A DNA stretch of 53,007 nt. Origin: Pseudovibrio flavus. GTDB taxonomy: Bacteria > Pseudomonadota > Alphaproteobacteria > Rhizobiales > Stappiaceae. Below are positions 17,830 through 26,919 of the stretch, piece by piece. The stretch covers positions 49,794 through 102,800 of the forward strand of contig NZ_SMMA01000058.1 of assembly GCF_009711345.1 (NCBI RefSeq), read 5' to 3'. The notes beneath the pieces are model-generated. The model saw only the letters and a list, made by a program, of their open reading frames with translations, was not told the origin of the DNA and did not search any database. The position numbers and the translations under genes are program-made. How positions within the stretch are numbered: position 1 is the first letter of the stretch; every line of letters starts with the position of its first letter.

Positions 17830-18335
17830 GTCAGCTTTCTCTCACACCTAGTAAATGTCTGCGCCCTATTTTACGAGCAATACGGGAAATGTATAGGCGG
17901 CAGAACGCGAAGAGTGACAGAATGTAGAAAATTTTCCTTCCATCACGCCAATTTCGGCAATGATGACCTACTGCTGAAAGCCTGAATGCCCGTTTATGAA
18001 AACTGATACTCCTATTGCGACTCTCTTTGGTGGAATTATCTAAAATAGCAGCAAGGCACGTTACAGGTAGCTAACGCTGCCTTTCGCTACCCGTCACAGG
18101 GTGATCAACACGGTGCAGTAACAGGGCATAAGGGGCTCTTTGGTATAAAGGGTCCCACCTCTTTCCCTTGGCACCTACGCTGTCCGGAATGCAGCCGTAG
18201 ACCACCGGCTTTTAAGGGTCTGTTAGCATTTCCCTCCAGAGCTAAACTCTCCGCATATTTTGATGGTTTCTCGATTCTGGTGTTTCTAATAAGCGGTACA
18301 TTCATTCAAGCGTTCGGCGCGCACTCTCTTTCTTT
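17830..18335. other. 506-bp gap between the Lrp gene and the DUF4410 lipoprotein
   Basis: No gene, RNA or repeat was recognised in this stretch. It lies upstream of both flanking divergent genes, so it must contain their promoters. From 18264 to 18335 the reading frame of the lipoprotein stays open but offers no ATG, GTG or TTG start. Confidence 0.5.
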
Positions 18336-18921
18336 ATGAGCATGCTTGCGGTGGTCGGCCTTCTCTACTTGGCCGGCTGCGGAAGCACATCAAGTATGGA
18401 CGGACCGCCCTCTATGGCTGCGGCAGCGCCTAAGCCAAAGCTCACCAAATACACCAAGGTCTATGTGCAAGACATTCAGACTTTCAAAGCCCAGAGCGAT
18501 GTCAGCCCTGCTGAAATGGCGAGGGTGGGCAAAGATTTCTCTGATATGATTTCTGACAGAATTACCGCCTCCAACGCCTTTACCAGTTTGGAGAGGATCG
18601 GACCGAAATAACGATCTGGCAGCTCTTGCTGAAAGCGTTGAAGAAGAAGCCATTATTATTCGTGGCAATATCAGTCGCTTTAAAAACGGTAGTGCTCTTG
18701 CTCGCGCGGTAGTCGGTTTTGGGGCTGGCAGCTCGTACCTTGATGCCAACGTAGATGTTGTTGATGCAAAGACTGGGGCAAAGCTGGGCAAGATCGTCGT
18801 TGATAAAAACAGCTGGCCTTTGGGTGGCATGTTGGCAGCAACCCAAACCGGAGAAAGCTATCTTACCGGTGCTGCAAGTAAAATCGCTGAGGAACTACAC
18901 CACGCCAAAACAGCTATCTAG
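18336..18921 (+). pseudogene. DUF4410-type lipoprotein gene with a +1 frameshift
   Basis: Two frames together encode one protein. The first (18336-18611) starts MSMLAVVGLLYLAGC, a lipobox with Cys at residue 15, and runs to SLERIGPK. The second frame (+1, open across about 18592-18921) continues NNDLAALAESVEEEAIIIRG, then VVGFGAGSSYLDANVDVVDA, and ends KTAI. The GFGAGSS block and the RG-NISRF lead-in are characteristic of DUF4410 outer-membrane-type lipoproteins of unknown function. The break lies near 18590-18612. It could be a true mutation, a sequencing error or programmed slippage. The signal peptide lacks a basic start, and the frame is open upstream without a standard start codon, so the 5' end may be damaged too. 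Confidence 0.82.
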
Positions 18922-18934
18922 CTACTTGCTATAA

Positions 18935-18960
18935 GAGAGAGGGCTTCTTTGTCCTCTCTC
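18935..18960 (+). terminator. Hairpin after the DUF4410 gene
   Basis: GAGAGAGG (18935-18942) and CCTCTCTC (18953-18960) form an 8-bp stem 13 bases after the stop codon. No U-run follows, so termination would be weak. Confidence 0.5.
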
Positions 18961-19057
18961 GGCTTGGTTGGGAAGTGCCTCTTCTTTCCTGATCTTTCTA
19001 AAGGAAATGGAGAACCTTACGAATTGCGCGAGCCCTCACCTTCGCTCAAAAGGGCGT

Positions 19058-20443
19058 ATGACCAACATCTCGTATTCCCGTCGCTACGCACGCTTTGGCC
19101 TAGCCCTCGACACCTCCGATATTCCGCAGGCTGATACGCGCTACGCCAAGCTTTTGCTGCTTGATCTTTTGGGCTGTGCCGTTGGCGCACTCAAAACCAG
19201 TGAGGCAGAAATCTGCGCTCGATACACGCAGGCAACCGGTAACATTTCCGGCCCCGCCTCGATCTGGTGCACAGGCACCAAGACCAGCGCAGACAACGCC
19301 GCGCTGACGAATGGTATCATCGCCCACACTTTGGAGCTTGATGATTTCTTCGGTATCGATCACTCAGGCGCGGTAATCATCCCCGCACTCGTCGCTGCTT
19401 GCGAGCAGGTTGGCCCTGAGAAGGTTTCTGGCGAAGATTTCCTCGCCGCCATGATCTTTGGCTATGAAATCGGGCGCAGGCTTCTTGACTGTATGGGTGG
19501 TTATCGCGCTCACAACAGAAGTGGCTGGCATACAACAGGAACGCTAGGAGCTATCTGCGCCGCCGCAGCAGTTGGCCGTTTGCTCAAGCTAACTGAAGAT
19601 CAGCTGGTGCATGCTATCGGCATCGGTGGCAGCTTTACCGGCGGCACATGGGCATTCAATGCAGATGGCGCTATGACCAAGCGTTACCACGCTGGCAAAG
19701 CGGCCGAAACCGGGCTGAAAGCTGCCCTGCTCGCCCGTGAGGGGTTTACGGGGCCTGAACAGATAATAGAAGCAGAATGGGGCGGTTACCTCACCACCTA
19801 TTGCGGTGGCAACACTCCAGATGAAAGCAAGCTGCTTGATGGTCTGGGAGACGATCTTCGCATCCATTGGGCAGGCGTAAAGGCGTATGCCTGCTGCCGC
19901 GGTATTCACTCTTCGCTTGACGTCATTTTGGGTATGAAACGAGAGCACGGCCTCACCGCAGAGCAGATCGAGAAGGTCGAGATTGTTTTGACACCGGGCC
20001 AGTTACGCCAGCTCGGCAACTGCGCTCCGAAGGCACGTTTAGAGGCTCAGCTCAGCCTACCGTTTTCTATCGCGATTGCTTTGATTACCGGACGCGCCGA
20101 TTATGATTGCTTTGATGAGGCTTGGCTCTCAAACCCTGAGGTTCTAGTAGTTCTCTCAAAAATCACGCTCATTGAGCAAACCGGTCTGCCTGACAGTTAC
20201 GAGCCTGTTGTGACCGTTTCTCTGCAAGACGGTGAGCAGCTTTCAGGACAGGTGCACAAGGCGCTTGGAGATCCTGAGAACCCTGTTCCTCCGGAAGATA
20301 TTATCGCGAAGTATCGCGGCCTTGCTCAGCGTTCTATTAGCGAAGACGACACGCTTGAGCTGGAGGGGATTGTTCTTTCCCTCGAAGAGAGCCAGAGTAT
20401 TGCCAAACTCTGCGCCTTTTTGAGAAAACAGCGCGTTCACTAG
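19058..20443 (+). CDS. MmgE/PrpD family protein
   Basis: This protein belongs to the 2-methylcitrate dehydratase / cis-aconitate decarboxylase superfamily. Starting at the ATG at 19058 it has 461 residues, the normal length; the frame is open to 18968 and another ATG lies at 19007, so the start is uncertain. It has an all-helical domain I with ALTNGIIAHTLELDDFFG (about 92-109), where the family has its H-x-L-x-D-D signature, then HTTGTLGAICAAAA and GTWAFNADGAMTKRYHAGKAAE. The C-terminal alpha/beta domain is complete. No prpB/prpC or citrate-synthase-like gene is nearby, so methylcitrate metabolism is not supported. Many alphaproteobacterial paralogues have unknown substrates. Confidence 0.88.
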   Translation: MTNISYSRRYARFGLALDTSDIPQADTRYAKLLLLDLLGCAVGALKTSEAEICARYTQATGNISGPASIWCTGTKTSADNAALTNGIIAHTLELDDFFGIDHSGAVIIPALVAACEQVGPEKVSGEDFLAAMIFGYEIGRRLLDCMGGYRAHNRSGWHTTGTLGAICAAAAVGRLLKLTEDQLVHAIGIGGSFTGGTWAFNADGAMTKRYHAGKAAETGLKAALLAREGFTGPEQIIEAEWGGYLTTYCGGNTPDESKLLDGLGDDLRIHWAGVKAYACCRGIHSSLDVILGMKREHGLTAEQIEKVEIVLTPGQLRQLGNCAPKARLEAQLSLPFSIAIALITGRADYDCFDEAWLSNPEVLVVLSKITLIEQTGLPDSYEPVVTVSLQDGEQLSGQVHKALGDPENPVPPEDIIAKYRGLAQRSISEDDTLELEGIVLSLEESQSIAKLCAFLRKQRVH

Positions 20444-20453
20444 TATTTACGAG

Positions 20454-20480
20454 AGGGGCTGCTTTCGGTGGCCCCTTTAT
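20454..20480. terminator. Terminator between prpD-like and UDG genes
   Basis: AGGGGC (20454-20459) and GCCCCT (20471-20476) flank a TGCTTTCGGTG loop and are followed by TT. It lies between convergent genes; the right end touches the UDG stop codon. Confidence 0.6.
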
Positions 20481-21160
20481 CTATCTGGACGAAGTAGCGT
20501 TTTCACATGCTCTTGCAGGAAAGGAACGACCTCTCCATCAAACCAAGAGTTCTTTTTTAAAGCCGTGTTGTTGCGCCAGCTGGGATGGGGAAGCGGCAAA
20601 ATACGAGGTCCCTCGCCTGCTTCATAGCGTTTGCTCGTCTCCTGCCAGATCTCCTTCCAAGCAGCCACGCGCTGCCAGAGGCCAAGGCCATTTGCGGGGC
20701 CAAGGTGATAGTCTTGCGCGTACTTGCCAATGGCAATAACCGTTTCCACCTGGGGCATGGAGCGGAACACTTGCGGGTGCCAATTACGCCTACATTCTGT
20801 ACGTGGCGGTTTGTCTCCACCCTTGCTATCTAGGCCGGGAAAACAAAAGCCCATGGGAACAATGGAGACCTTGCTGCTATCGTAAAAGGTCTCCTCGTCA
20901 ATACCAAGCCAGCTACGCAGCCGATCGCCTGAAGGGTCGGTGAAGGGCCTGCCGGAGGCATGAACACGGGTTCCCGGTGCCTGTCCGCTCAAGCATAGGC
21001 GGGCAGTGCTGGAAAGCACAACAACAGGTCTTGGTTCGTGAGGTAAAGGCGCGCGCACCGGCGTTTCCACGCAGATGCGGCAAGCGCCTATTTGCTCTTT
21101 CAGGCTGGCGATGTCGCCTTGGCCGCAATGCTTGGCCGCTCTTCCATTACCTTCAGCCAT
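20477..21160 (-). CDS. Uracil-DNA glycosylase superfamily protein with Fe-S cysteines
   Basis: This is probably a base-excision repair enzyme that removes uracil from DNA. It is 227 residues. Motif A is GQAPGTRVHASGRPF (59-73) and motif B is PHPSWRN (191-197), the two catalytic segments of the superfamily. Four cysteines, C27, C30, C106 and C123, have spacing close to the 4Fe-4S ligands of family 4 enzymes. The pattern differs from classical family 4 (a longer region between motif A and the third Cys), so the subfamily is open. The start codon lies inside the 3' end of the upstream GST gene, overlapping it by 61 bases, with no better start downstream; the two genes are probably co-transcribed. 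Confidence 0.85.
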   Translation of the reverse strand: MAEGNGRAAKHCGQGDIASLKEQIGACRICVETPVRAPLPHEPRPVVVLSSTARLCLSGQAPGTRVHASGRPFTDPSGDRLRSWLGIDEETFYDSSKVSIVPMGFCFPGLDSKGGDKPPRTECRRNWHPQVFRSMPQVETVIAIGKYAQDYHLGPANGLGLWQRVAAWKEIWQETSKRYEAGEGPRILPLPHPSWRNNTALKKNSWFDGEVVPFLQEHVKTLLRPDR

Positions 21161-21729
21161 CTTTGAAGCCCATCAAGTCCTTCTGGAATATCTACCTTAG
21201 CAGGTCGGCAGAACTTTACTCCAACATAGGCCGAGATGTCGGCAATAGAAAACCGGTCACCAGCTACAAACTGTTTTTTTTCAAGCTGATCGTTGATCAT
21301 GGCAAGACCTTCAATAGCTTTTGGACGGTTTGCCTTGGACCATTCTTCGATCTGCGGCTTCTCCAACTCAGCCATTGCCGGATGCCCGTGGCGGAAGACG
21401 TGGAAGACTGGCATGAGGAAGTTGAGCTCTGTTCTGCGGTTCCACATTTCTACGGTTGCGCGCTCAACTGCGGTAAGGCCAAAAAGCGGGCGCAGAGGAT
21501 ACATTTCCTCGAAATAGCGGCAAATTGCGACTGTCTCACTAATGCAAGTACCGCCGTCAAGCTCTAGAACCGGTATCCGCTGCGCCGGATTTTTCTTCGT
21601 GAATTCCTCCCCTTTCAACTCGCCTTTCATGAAGTCGACCTGAACGGTTTCTACCTTGATTTGCTTTTCACGCAGAAAGATATGCACGCGGCGCGGATTA
21701 GGCGCCTGCTCGTGTGTATACAGTTTCAT
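21100..21729 (-). CDS. Glutathione S-transferase family protein
   Basis: This is a 209-residue cytoplasmic GST. The N-terminal thioredoxin-like domain runs from MKLYTHEQAPNPRRVHIFL to about residue 80, with the cis-Pro motif QRIPVLELDGG (about 50-60) and the glutathione gamma-Glu contact SET (about 64-66). The C-terminal all-helical domain contains the N-capping segment FSIADISAYVG near 160. The active residue could be a Ser/Asn near position 11; there is no Cys at the usual site. The substrate is unknown. The 3' end overlaps the uracil-DNA glycosylase start by 61 bases, which suggests a joint transcript, perhaps tied to stress or DNA damage. Confidence 0.9.
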   Translation of the reverse strand: MKLYTHEQAPNPRRVHIFLREKQIKVETVQVDFMKGELKGEEFTKKNPAQRIPVLELDGGTCISETVAICRYFEEMYPLRPLFGLTAVERATVEMWNRRTELNFLMPVFHVFRHGHPAMAELEKPQIEEWSKANRPKAIEGLAMINDQLEKKQFVAGDRFSIADISAYVGVKFCRPAKVDIPEGLDGLQRWLKVMEERPSIAAKATSPA

Positions 21730-21943
21730 TCGTCCCCCAGCACAACCTTAATATGCACTTCCCTGAAGGGAGATTATGTTCTGTTTCTTTATGAAGCAAC
21801 TCCCCTTGGGGATCATAGGTTTTTTAACGCATTAATTACCAAAAAACGCAGAGCATTCTTAAGGCATTACATGCAAACTAGAGGAACTTGGTTAGCTTGA
21901 TGAAACTTTTACACTTCCCCTAGGGCATTTAGAGTAAACGGTC

Positions 21944-23446
21944 TTGGCTCAATCTTCGCAAAAACAAGCGAATTCTGTAAATCGCCAACGTGCCTTCAAA
22001 CGGCGCGAGGCCGTGCGAGCACTGAATAAACTGCGCGGAATTGAGGAAACACCGGATACGCTGGCCGATGGCTTCATTCCCGATCTGCTATGGATGGCGC
22101 TGAAAAACCGCATCAGCACTGCTATGGCTATGCCATTGTTCGTTGTTGTCGTAGGCGCAATTTCAAGTCTCTGGATACCTGTTGCATGGGTTGGGGTGTG
22201 GCTGTTCTTCGTGCTTGGTATCCATCTTGCCGTTTATATCGCCTCCCAAAAGGCCGAGCACCACCTTGCCAGAGGTGGCAATTTTGAAAAGGCCCGTCCC
22301 GTGGTGGTTGGAGGAGACTTGCTCTACGGCATTGGCTGGGCCTGCTTTTTCCTGCTCAACCTCAACAGTGTCGCGCTCATCGGGTTTGAAGTCTTCCAGT
22401 TTGCAACCGTTCTCATCGTGATTGCGATGACCACAATGCTATCGGCCCCCGTTCCCCGCGCACTCGCAGCTGGCACCCTGCCTATTACCTTTGCGCTGGT
22501 CTACTGCTTCCTCAGCTACGGAACGCCAATTCACTACGCCATGTCAGCAATGGCGGTTGGTGCACAGGGCTTCTTCTTCATTTTATCGCGGCAGCTTTAC
22601 GCCTCTGCCCTCACAATGCTGGAATACCGAGCCGAGAAAGATGACCTGATCGCGGAGCTTGAACAAGCTAATGCGGTTTCCCTTGAATCGCGCTACCGCG
22701 CAGAAGAGGCCAACCAAGCGAAATCCCGTTTTCTTGCGACTATGAGCCATGAGCTTCGTACGCCACTTAACGCAATTTTGGGCTTCTCCGAGGTTATGAC
22801 CAATGAAGTCATGGGCCCAATGGAGAACAAGGTCTACAAGGAATACGCCAGCGACATTCACCGCTCCGGTGTGCACCTGTTGAACCTCATCAACGAGATC
22901 CTCGACCTCTCACGCATTGAGGCGGGACGCTATGAGCTGCAAGAGGCCCCAGTGGATCTGATTGAGGTTGCCGATAGCTGCAAGCAGATGATGCAGATGA
23001 AAGCTGCTGCAAAGTCCATCCGCCTGCATAACAGCTATGAGGGCGGGCTTGATCTCATCATGGGTGACGAACGCTCACTGCGGCAGGTGGTTCTCAACCT
23101 GCTGGGCAACGCCATCAAGTTTACCCCTGCAGGGGGCGAAGTCTCTGTCTATGTGGGCAGTCTTATAGATGGGTCACAGGTCGTGACGGTCAGTGATAAC
23201 GGGCCCGGCATTCCATCAGATGAGCTTCCTCTTGTCATGGAAGCTTTTGGCCAAGGTTCTCTTGCTATCGAGAGCGCAGAACCGGGTACAGGGCTTGGCC
23301 TTTCCATTGTTCAGGCCCTTACCCAGATGCACGGGGGCACATTCTCTCTGGATTCCGAGGAAGGCAATGGAACGCGGGCGAGCATTATTTTACCGCCGCA
23401 TCGTTCGATGAAGGGTGAGCGCCCTTCAAAAGCCGCGGGCATGTAG
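21944..23446 (+). CDS. PleC/DivJ-type membrane sensor histidine kinase
   Basis: This is a 500-residue sensor kinase. An N-terminal membrane region has about six helices (roughly 60-215) and a short coiled coil (about 226-260). The dimerisation domain has phospho-acceptor H269 in TMSHELRTPLNAILGFSEVM. The ATP-binding domain shows the N-box NLLGNAIKFTP, DNGPGIP and GTGLGLSIV. The sequence after the H-box (NEVMGPM, YASDIHRSGVHLL, ILDLSRIEAGR) matches the PleC/DivJ/PdhS group that controls DivK/CtrA cell-cycle signalling in alphaproteobacteria. The start at 21944 is a TTG; no ATG near it fits. There is no response regulator nearby, as expected for that group. Whether it is PleC, DivJ or a paralogue is unresolved. 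Confidence 0.88.
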   Translation: MAQSSQKQANSVNRQRAFKRREAVRALNKLRGIEETPDTLADGFIPDLLWMALKNRISTAMAMPLFVVVVGAISSLWIPVAWVGVWLFFVLGIHLAVYIASQKAEHHLARGGNFEKARPVVVGGDLLYGIGWACFFLLNLNSVALIGFEVFQFATVLIVIAMTTMLSAPVPRALAAGTLPITFALVYCFLSYGTPIHYAMSAMAVGAQGFFFILSRQLYASALTMLEYRAEKDDLIAELEQANAVSLESRYRAEEANQAKSRFLATMSHELRTPLNAILGFSEVMTNEVMGPMENKVYKEYASDIHRSGVHLLNLINEILDLSRIEAGRYELQEAPVDLIEVADSCKQMMQMKAAAKSIRLHNSYEGGLDLIMGDERSLRQVVLNLLGNAIKFTPAGGEVSVYVGSLIDGSQVVTVSDNGPGIPSDELPLVMEAFGQGSLAIESAEPGTGLGLSIVQALTQMHGGTFSLDSEEGNGTRASIILPPHRSMKGERPSKAAGM

Positions 23447-23476
23447 GCAGGCATGTAGGCGAACACCAGCCAACCG

Positions 23477-23507
23477 ACAAAAAAGGGCAGAGGTACGGCC
23501 CCTGCCC
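23477..23507 (-). terminator. Terminator of cobT
   Basis: On the minus strand GGGCAGGGG and CCTCTGCCC pair (nine positions including one G-U) and are followed by TTTTTTGT. It lies 34 bases after the cobT stop. Confidence 0.85.
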
Positions 23508-23540
23508 CAATTTCAAATCCTATACTTAGATATGTCTGGT

Positions 23541-24578
23541 TTATGCTGTTTCAGAAGCGTCAGTCACGCCAGCATCACCAAAGGTTGCCATGCCGGAATG
23601 GGTCTGTGCAGCAGCTTTAACAATGCCAGCAGCAACAGCTGCACCAGAGCCTTCACCAAGGCGCATGCCAAGGTCTAGCAGCGGCTTGCCGTTCATCGCT
23701 TCTACCGCGCGGCGGTGTGCAGGTTCTGCGGAGATGTGCGCAAACAGGCAGTGGTCAAGCGCGGTTGGGTCCATCTTGTAGAGCACAGCTGCTGCTGCCG
23801 TTGTTACGAAGCCATCGATGATGACAGGGACCTGCTGCATGCGGGCTGCCAGAATAACACCGGCCATCGCAGCCAGTTCACGGCCACCCAAACGGCGCAG
23901 TACTTCAAGCGGATCAAGCGCCAGCGGGCCACCACAACGGCTTACTGCCTGTTCGACAACGCGTCGTTTGTTTTCCAGCGCATCGCCAGCAACGCCGGTG
24001 CCCGGACCAACCCAGTCTTCAGCGGTACCGCCAAACAGCGCATAAAGCATTGCAGCAGCAACAGTTGTGTTGGCGATGCCCATTTCCCCGATGGCAAGAA
24101 GGTCTGTACCGCCAGCAAGTGCTTCCATGCCGAAAGCCATAGTTGCAGCACAGCCTGCTTCATCAAATGCGTCTTCCTCGGATATGTCACCGGTTGGCAC
24201 TTCCAAAGCAAGTTCGAACACCTTCAAACCAAGGTCATAGGCGATGCAAAGCTGATTTACTGCGGCGCCGCCATTGGAGAAGTTTGCAACCATCTGCTTG
24301 GTTACTTCTGGCGGGAAAGCTGAAACGCCCTTTTTCGCGACACCGTGGTTACCAGCAAAAACCGCAACGAGCGGACGGGTTACCTTTGGCTTTGGCTGCC
24401 CTTGCCACGCTGCCAGCCATTCCACGATTTCTTCCAGTCGTCCCAGTGATCCGGCTGGTTTTGTCAGCTGGGCATCACGAAGGCGAACAGCTTCCACTGC
24501 CTCAAGATCAGGACCTGGCATAGCCTCTACCAGTGCGCGAATATCATCGAACGGCAGGGCAGAATTGGATGGCGACAT
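23541..24578 (-). CDS. cobT: Nicotinate-nucleotide--dimethylbenzimidazole phosphoribosyltransferase
   Basis: The enzyme makes alpha-ribazole phosphate, activating the lower ligand of cobalamin. It is 345 residues, standard length. The family segments FAGNHGVAKKGVSAFP (about 69-84), the glycine-rich GEMGIANTTVAAAML and the C-terminal LGEGSGAAVA are present; E309 in that last motif corresponds to the catalytic Glu. The gene is divergent from cobS, which uses its product, with 148 bases between start codons. No other cobalamin gene lies in the window and I see no B12 riboswitch in that short gap. Confidence 0.95.
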   Translation of the reverse strand: MSPSNSALPFDDIRALVEAMPGPDLEAVEAVRLRDAQLTKPAGSLGRLEEIVEWLAAWQGQPKPKVTRPLVAVFAGNHGVAKKGVSAFPPEVTKQMVANFSNGGAAVNQLCIAYDLGLKVFELALEVPTGDISEEDAFDEAGCAATMAFGMEALAGGTDLLAIGEMGIANTTVAAAMLYALFGGTAEDWVGPGTGVAGDALENKRRVVEQAVSRCGGPLALDPLEVLRRLGGRELAAMAGVILAARMQQVPVIIDGFVTTAAAAVLYKMDPTALDHCLFAHISAEPAHRRAVEAMNGKPLLDLGMRLGEGSGAAVAAGIVKAAAQTHSGMATFGDAGVTDASETA

Positions 24579-24726
24579 GCGGTGCTCCCCATGGATTTGA
24601 AAGGGCCTAACGCCCTAGTGCTAGTCTTTAAGCTGTTCTATAAGCAAGAGATAAGGAATGCCAATTTCTTGAAGGGGCGATCCTCATGAATTTTGGGGAG
24701 AGCCTTATTTGAAGGGGAAAGAGCAC

Positions 24727-25551
24727 GTGGATCAGGAAAACAAACCAAACGGCACCCGACCTTTGGACTACGTAAAGTCCATCGCAATCGACCTTGCCGC
24801 AAATATTCGGTTTTTCTCCCGTGTTCCCCTGCCCGCTTTGGTTGAGGGGGATGACCCACAAAAAGCGCCTGACTTTACAAATCAGTCACGGGCTTTGCCT
24901 CTATGCGGGCTAGTGGTCTCCTTCCCCGCTGCGCTAATCCTGCTGGCACTGGGGGCGAGCGGCTTATCTGCAAACATTGTTGCTCTGCTGGCAGTTGCCG
25001 CGAGCTGCGCGGCCATGGGCTTTTTACACGAAGACGGGTTTGGCGATATTTGCGATGGTTTTTTTGGCGGGCATACCAAGGAGCGCCGTCTGGAGATTAT
25101 GAAAGACAGCCGCGTTGGTGCCTTTGGTGCAGGTGGCTTGATCCTCATTCTAACATTGCGCTGGCAACTCATTGCCGCACTGCTGGTCTCTCTTCCTCTC
25201 TTGCCTGCTGTCCTCGTCTATTTATGCGCGGAGATGGTTAGCCGCCTTTGCCTGATGGGCCTTTGGAACAAGCTTGGCCCCGCCTACACCGGCGGGCTTG
25301 GCACACGCTTTGGCAAGCCCAGCACAGATGCTTTGACTTTCGCGGGCCTTTCCACCTTGCCCCTGCTGATACTTGCCGGTCTTTATGATGGAGTAACGGA
25401 CCCGCTCGTCGCCCTTGTAGTAAGCCTTGTCGCCACGTTCGGCCTCGCGAAACTGGCTGAAAGCAAAATTGGCGGCTTTACCGGTGATGTGCTTGGAGCA
25501 GCCCAACAGGTGGGTTTTGTGGCTTTTCTCATCGGCTGGCAGCTTTTCTAA
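24727..25551 (+). CDS. cobS: Adenosylcobinamide-GDP ribazoletransferase (cobalamin synthase)
   Basis: This integral membrane enzyme joins adenosylcobinamide-GDP with alpha-ribazole (phosphate) in the last stage of B12 assembly. The hallmark is HEDGFGDICDGFFGG followed by RRLEIMKDSRVGAFG (about 102-131), the metal- and substrate-binding loop, surrounded by five to seven hydrophobic helices. The start is probably the GTG at 24727, which has AAGGGGAAAG six bases upstream; a TTG at 24709 overlaps that box and is less likely. The protein would be 274 residues. It is divergent from cobT, the previous pathway step. Confidence 0.93.
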   Translation: MDQENKPNGTRPLDYVKSIAIDLAANIRFFSRVPLPALVEGDDPQKAPDFTNQSRALPLCGLVVSFPAALILLALGASGLSANIVALLAVAASCAAMGFLHEDGFGDICDGFFGGHTKERRLEIMKDSRVGAFGAGGLILILTLRWQLIAALLVSLPLLPAVLVYLCAEMVSRLCLMGLWNKLGPAYTGGLGTRFGKPSTDALTFAGLSTLPLLILAGLYDGVTDPLVALVVSLVATFGLAKLAESKIGGFTGDVLGAAQQVGFVAFLIGWQLF

Positions 25552-25699
25552 GCGGGTAAGCGCCCAAACCTCATCAACCCTAACCAATTGAATTTTAGTG
25601 GCTCGTTGAAATACCTGTAGGGAATCGAAGGTGTGCCTTGTTGGCCCGCCACTTGGCTGGCAAAATCGCGGCAAAATTTATTCGATTTCTGGAACTCAC

Positions 25700-26845
25700 G
25701 TGCAACGCTCACTCGCAGTCATTCTTTGTGTCCTTACTCTTGCTGGCTGTACGAGCCGCCCGCAATATGGCGCTCTCGCCGTCAATTCAGAACCCGCTGT
25801 CGAGGCAACAGAGCATAAGCTGCTTATCGCCACCACGCGCGAGCGGGCTGGTGAACCTGACACTTTCTTCAATGGTGAGCGCTCCACTCAGCTGGATTAC
25901 GCAAGCACGACGGTTTCCATTCCTGCAAGCCATCAACCCGGCGCAATTGAGTGGCCGAAGACGCTACCGGGTGATCCAAACACCGACTTTGTGGTGCGCG
26001 ATGCTCACTACATCAACGGCAATGATGCATTTCGCGCGACCTATAAAAAACAGCTAAACGCTCTACCGAAAGCGAACCGGTCCACCATGGTCTTTATTCA
26101 TGGATACAACACGCTGTTTGCCGAGGCTGTATTCCGCTATGCCCAGTTTGCCAACGACTCCGGCTTTAAAGGCGTTCCGGTACTGTTTACATGGGCGTCT
26201 CGCGGAAGCGTTGCCAACTACGTTTACGACAACAACAGCGCAACCGTTGCTCGTGACGGGCTGGACCAGTTGCTGACGAACATCGGCAAAGACACCGATG
26301 GCCCGATCATGATTATCGCTCACTCCATGGGCAATTGGGCACTTTTGGAAACATTGCGCCAGATGCAGCTTTCTGGAAACTCCATCACCAAGCGCAAGAA
26401 CGTCTATATCATCCTCGCCGCGCCTGACGTGGATGTAGATGTTTTCAAGAACCAAATGCGCTCTATTGGCAAACTGGCAAATCCGCCTCTTATCCTGCTT
26501 TCCAAGGATGACAGGGCTCTGAAGCTCTCCAACCTCATTGCTGGTGACGAGGGCCGCTTGGGCTCTTATGCCGACGATAGTGAGCTTGCCGACCTTGGCG
26601 TTATCGTTTTGGACCTCACCAACGTAGAGACCAACGATTCGAGCCGTCACAACAAGTTTGCCGAGATCGCAGTGGACTTGCCTAAGCTACGCGAGGTTCT
26701 GGAAGCCCATAACATCAACGTTTCCAAGTCCAATCGCGGCTTTAGCCAGAGCGTTGGCAATGCGGGACGAAGCCTTGGCACATTCATCAAGAGCGCTGCG
26801 GATGTGGTGGTTACGGTTCCTAGGTCCTTGATTGTTGCTGATTGA
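25700..26845 (+). CDS. DUF900 alpha/beta-hydrolase lipoprotein
   Basis: This is a predicted serine hydrolase anchored as a lipoprotein. From the GTG at 25700 the protein is 381 residues and begins with a lipoprotein signal ending TLAGC (Cys17). The frame is open to 25631, but only this start puts the signal at the N-terminus. The alpha/beta-hydrolase domain has VFIHGYNTLF (131-140), nucleophile S209 in AHSMGN, a likely acid in APDVDVD (about 241-247) and a likely H317 in SSRHNKF. DUF900 members are widespread and mostly uncharacterised; substrate unknown. The tail beyond about 340 is low in motifs. The gene lies 148 bases after cobS on the same strand but is probably separate. Confidence 0.88.
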   Translation: MQRSLAVILCVLTLAGCTSRPQYGALAVNSEPAVEATEHKLLIATTRERAGEPDTFFNGERSTQLDYASTTVSIPASHQPGAIEWPKTLPGDPNTDFVVRDAHYINGNDAFRATYKKQLNALPKANRSTMVFIHGYNTLFAEAVFRYAQFANDSGFKGVPVLFTWASRGSVANYVYDNNSATVARDGLDQLLTNIGKDTDGPIMIIAHSMGNWALLETLRQMQLSGNSITKRKNVYIILAAPDVDVDVFKNQMRSIGKLANPPLILLSKDDRALKLSNLIAGDEGRLGSYADDSELADLGVIVLDLTNVETNDSSRHNKFAEIAVDLPKLREVLEAHNINVSKSNRGFSQSVGNAGRSLGTFIKSAADVVVTVPRSLIVAD

Positions 26846-26919
26846 ACGCCCACTCTATAAGCAACTAACCTGAGCGCTGCCGTCCAAGCTGACGAATTGA
26901 GAGGAAGACCAATCGCACC

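Noticed and set aside
24579-24726. A B12 riboswitch between cobT and cobS
   Set aside because: The 148-base divergent gap is too short for the usual cobalamin aptamer plus two promoters, and I did not see its conserved box.
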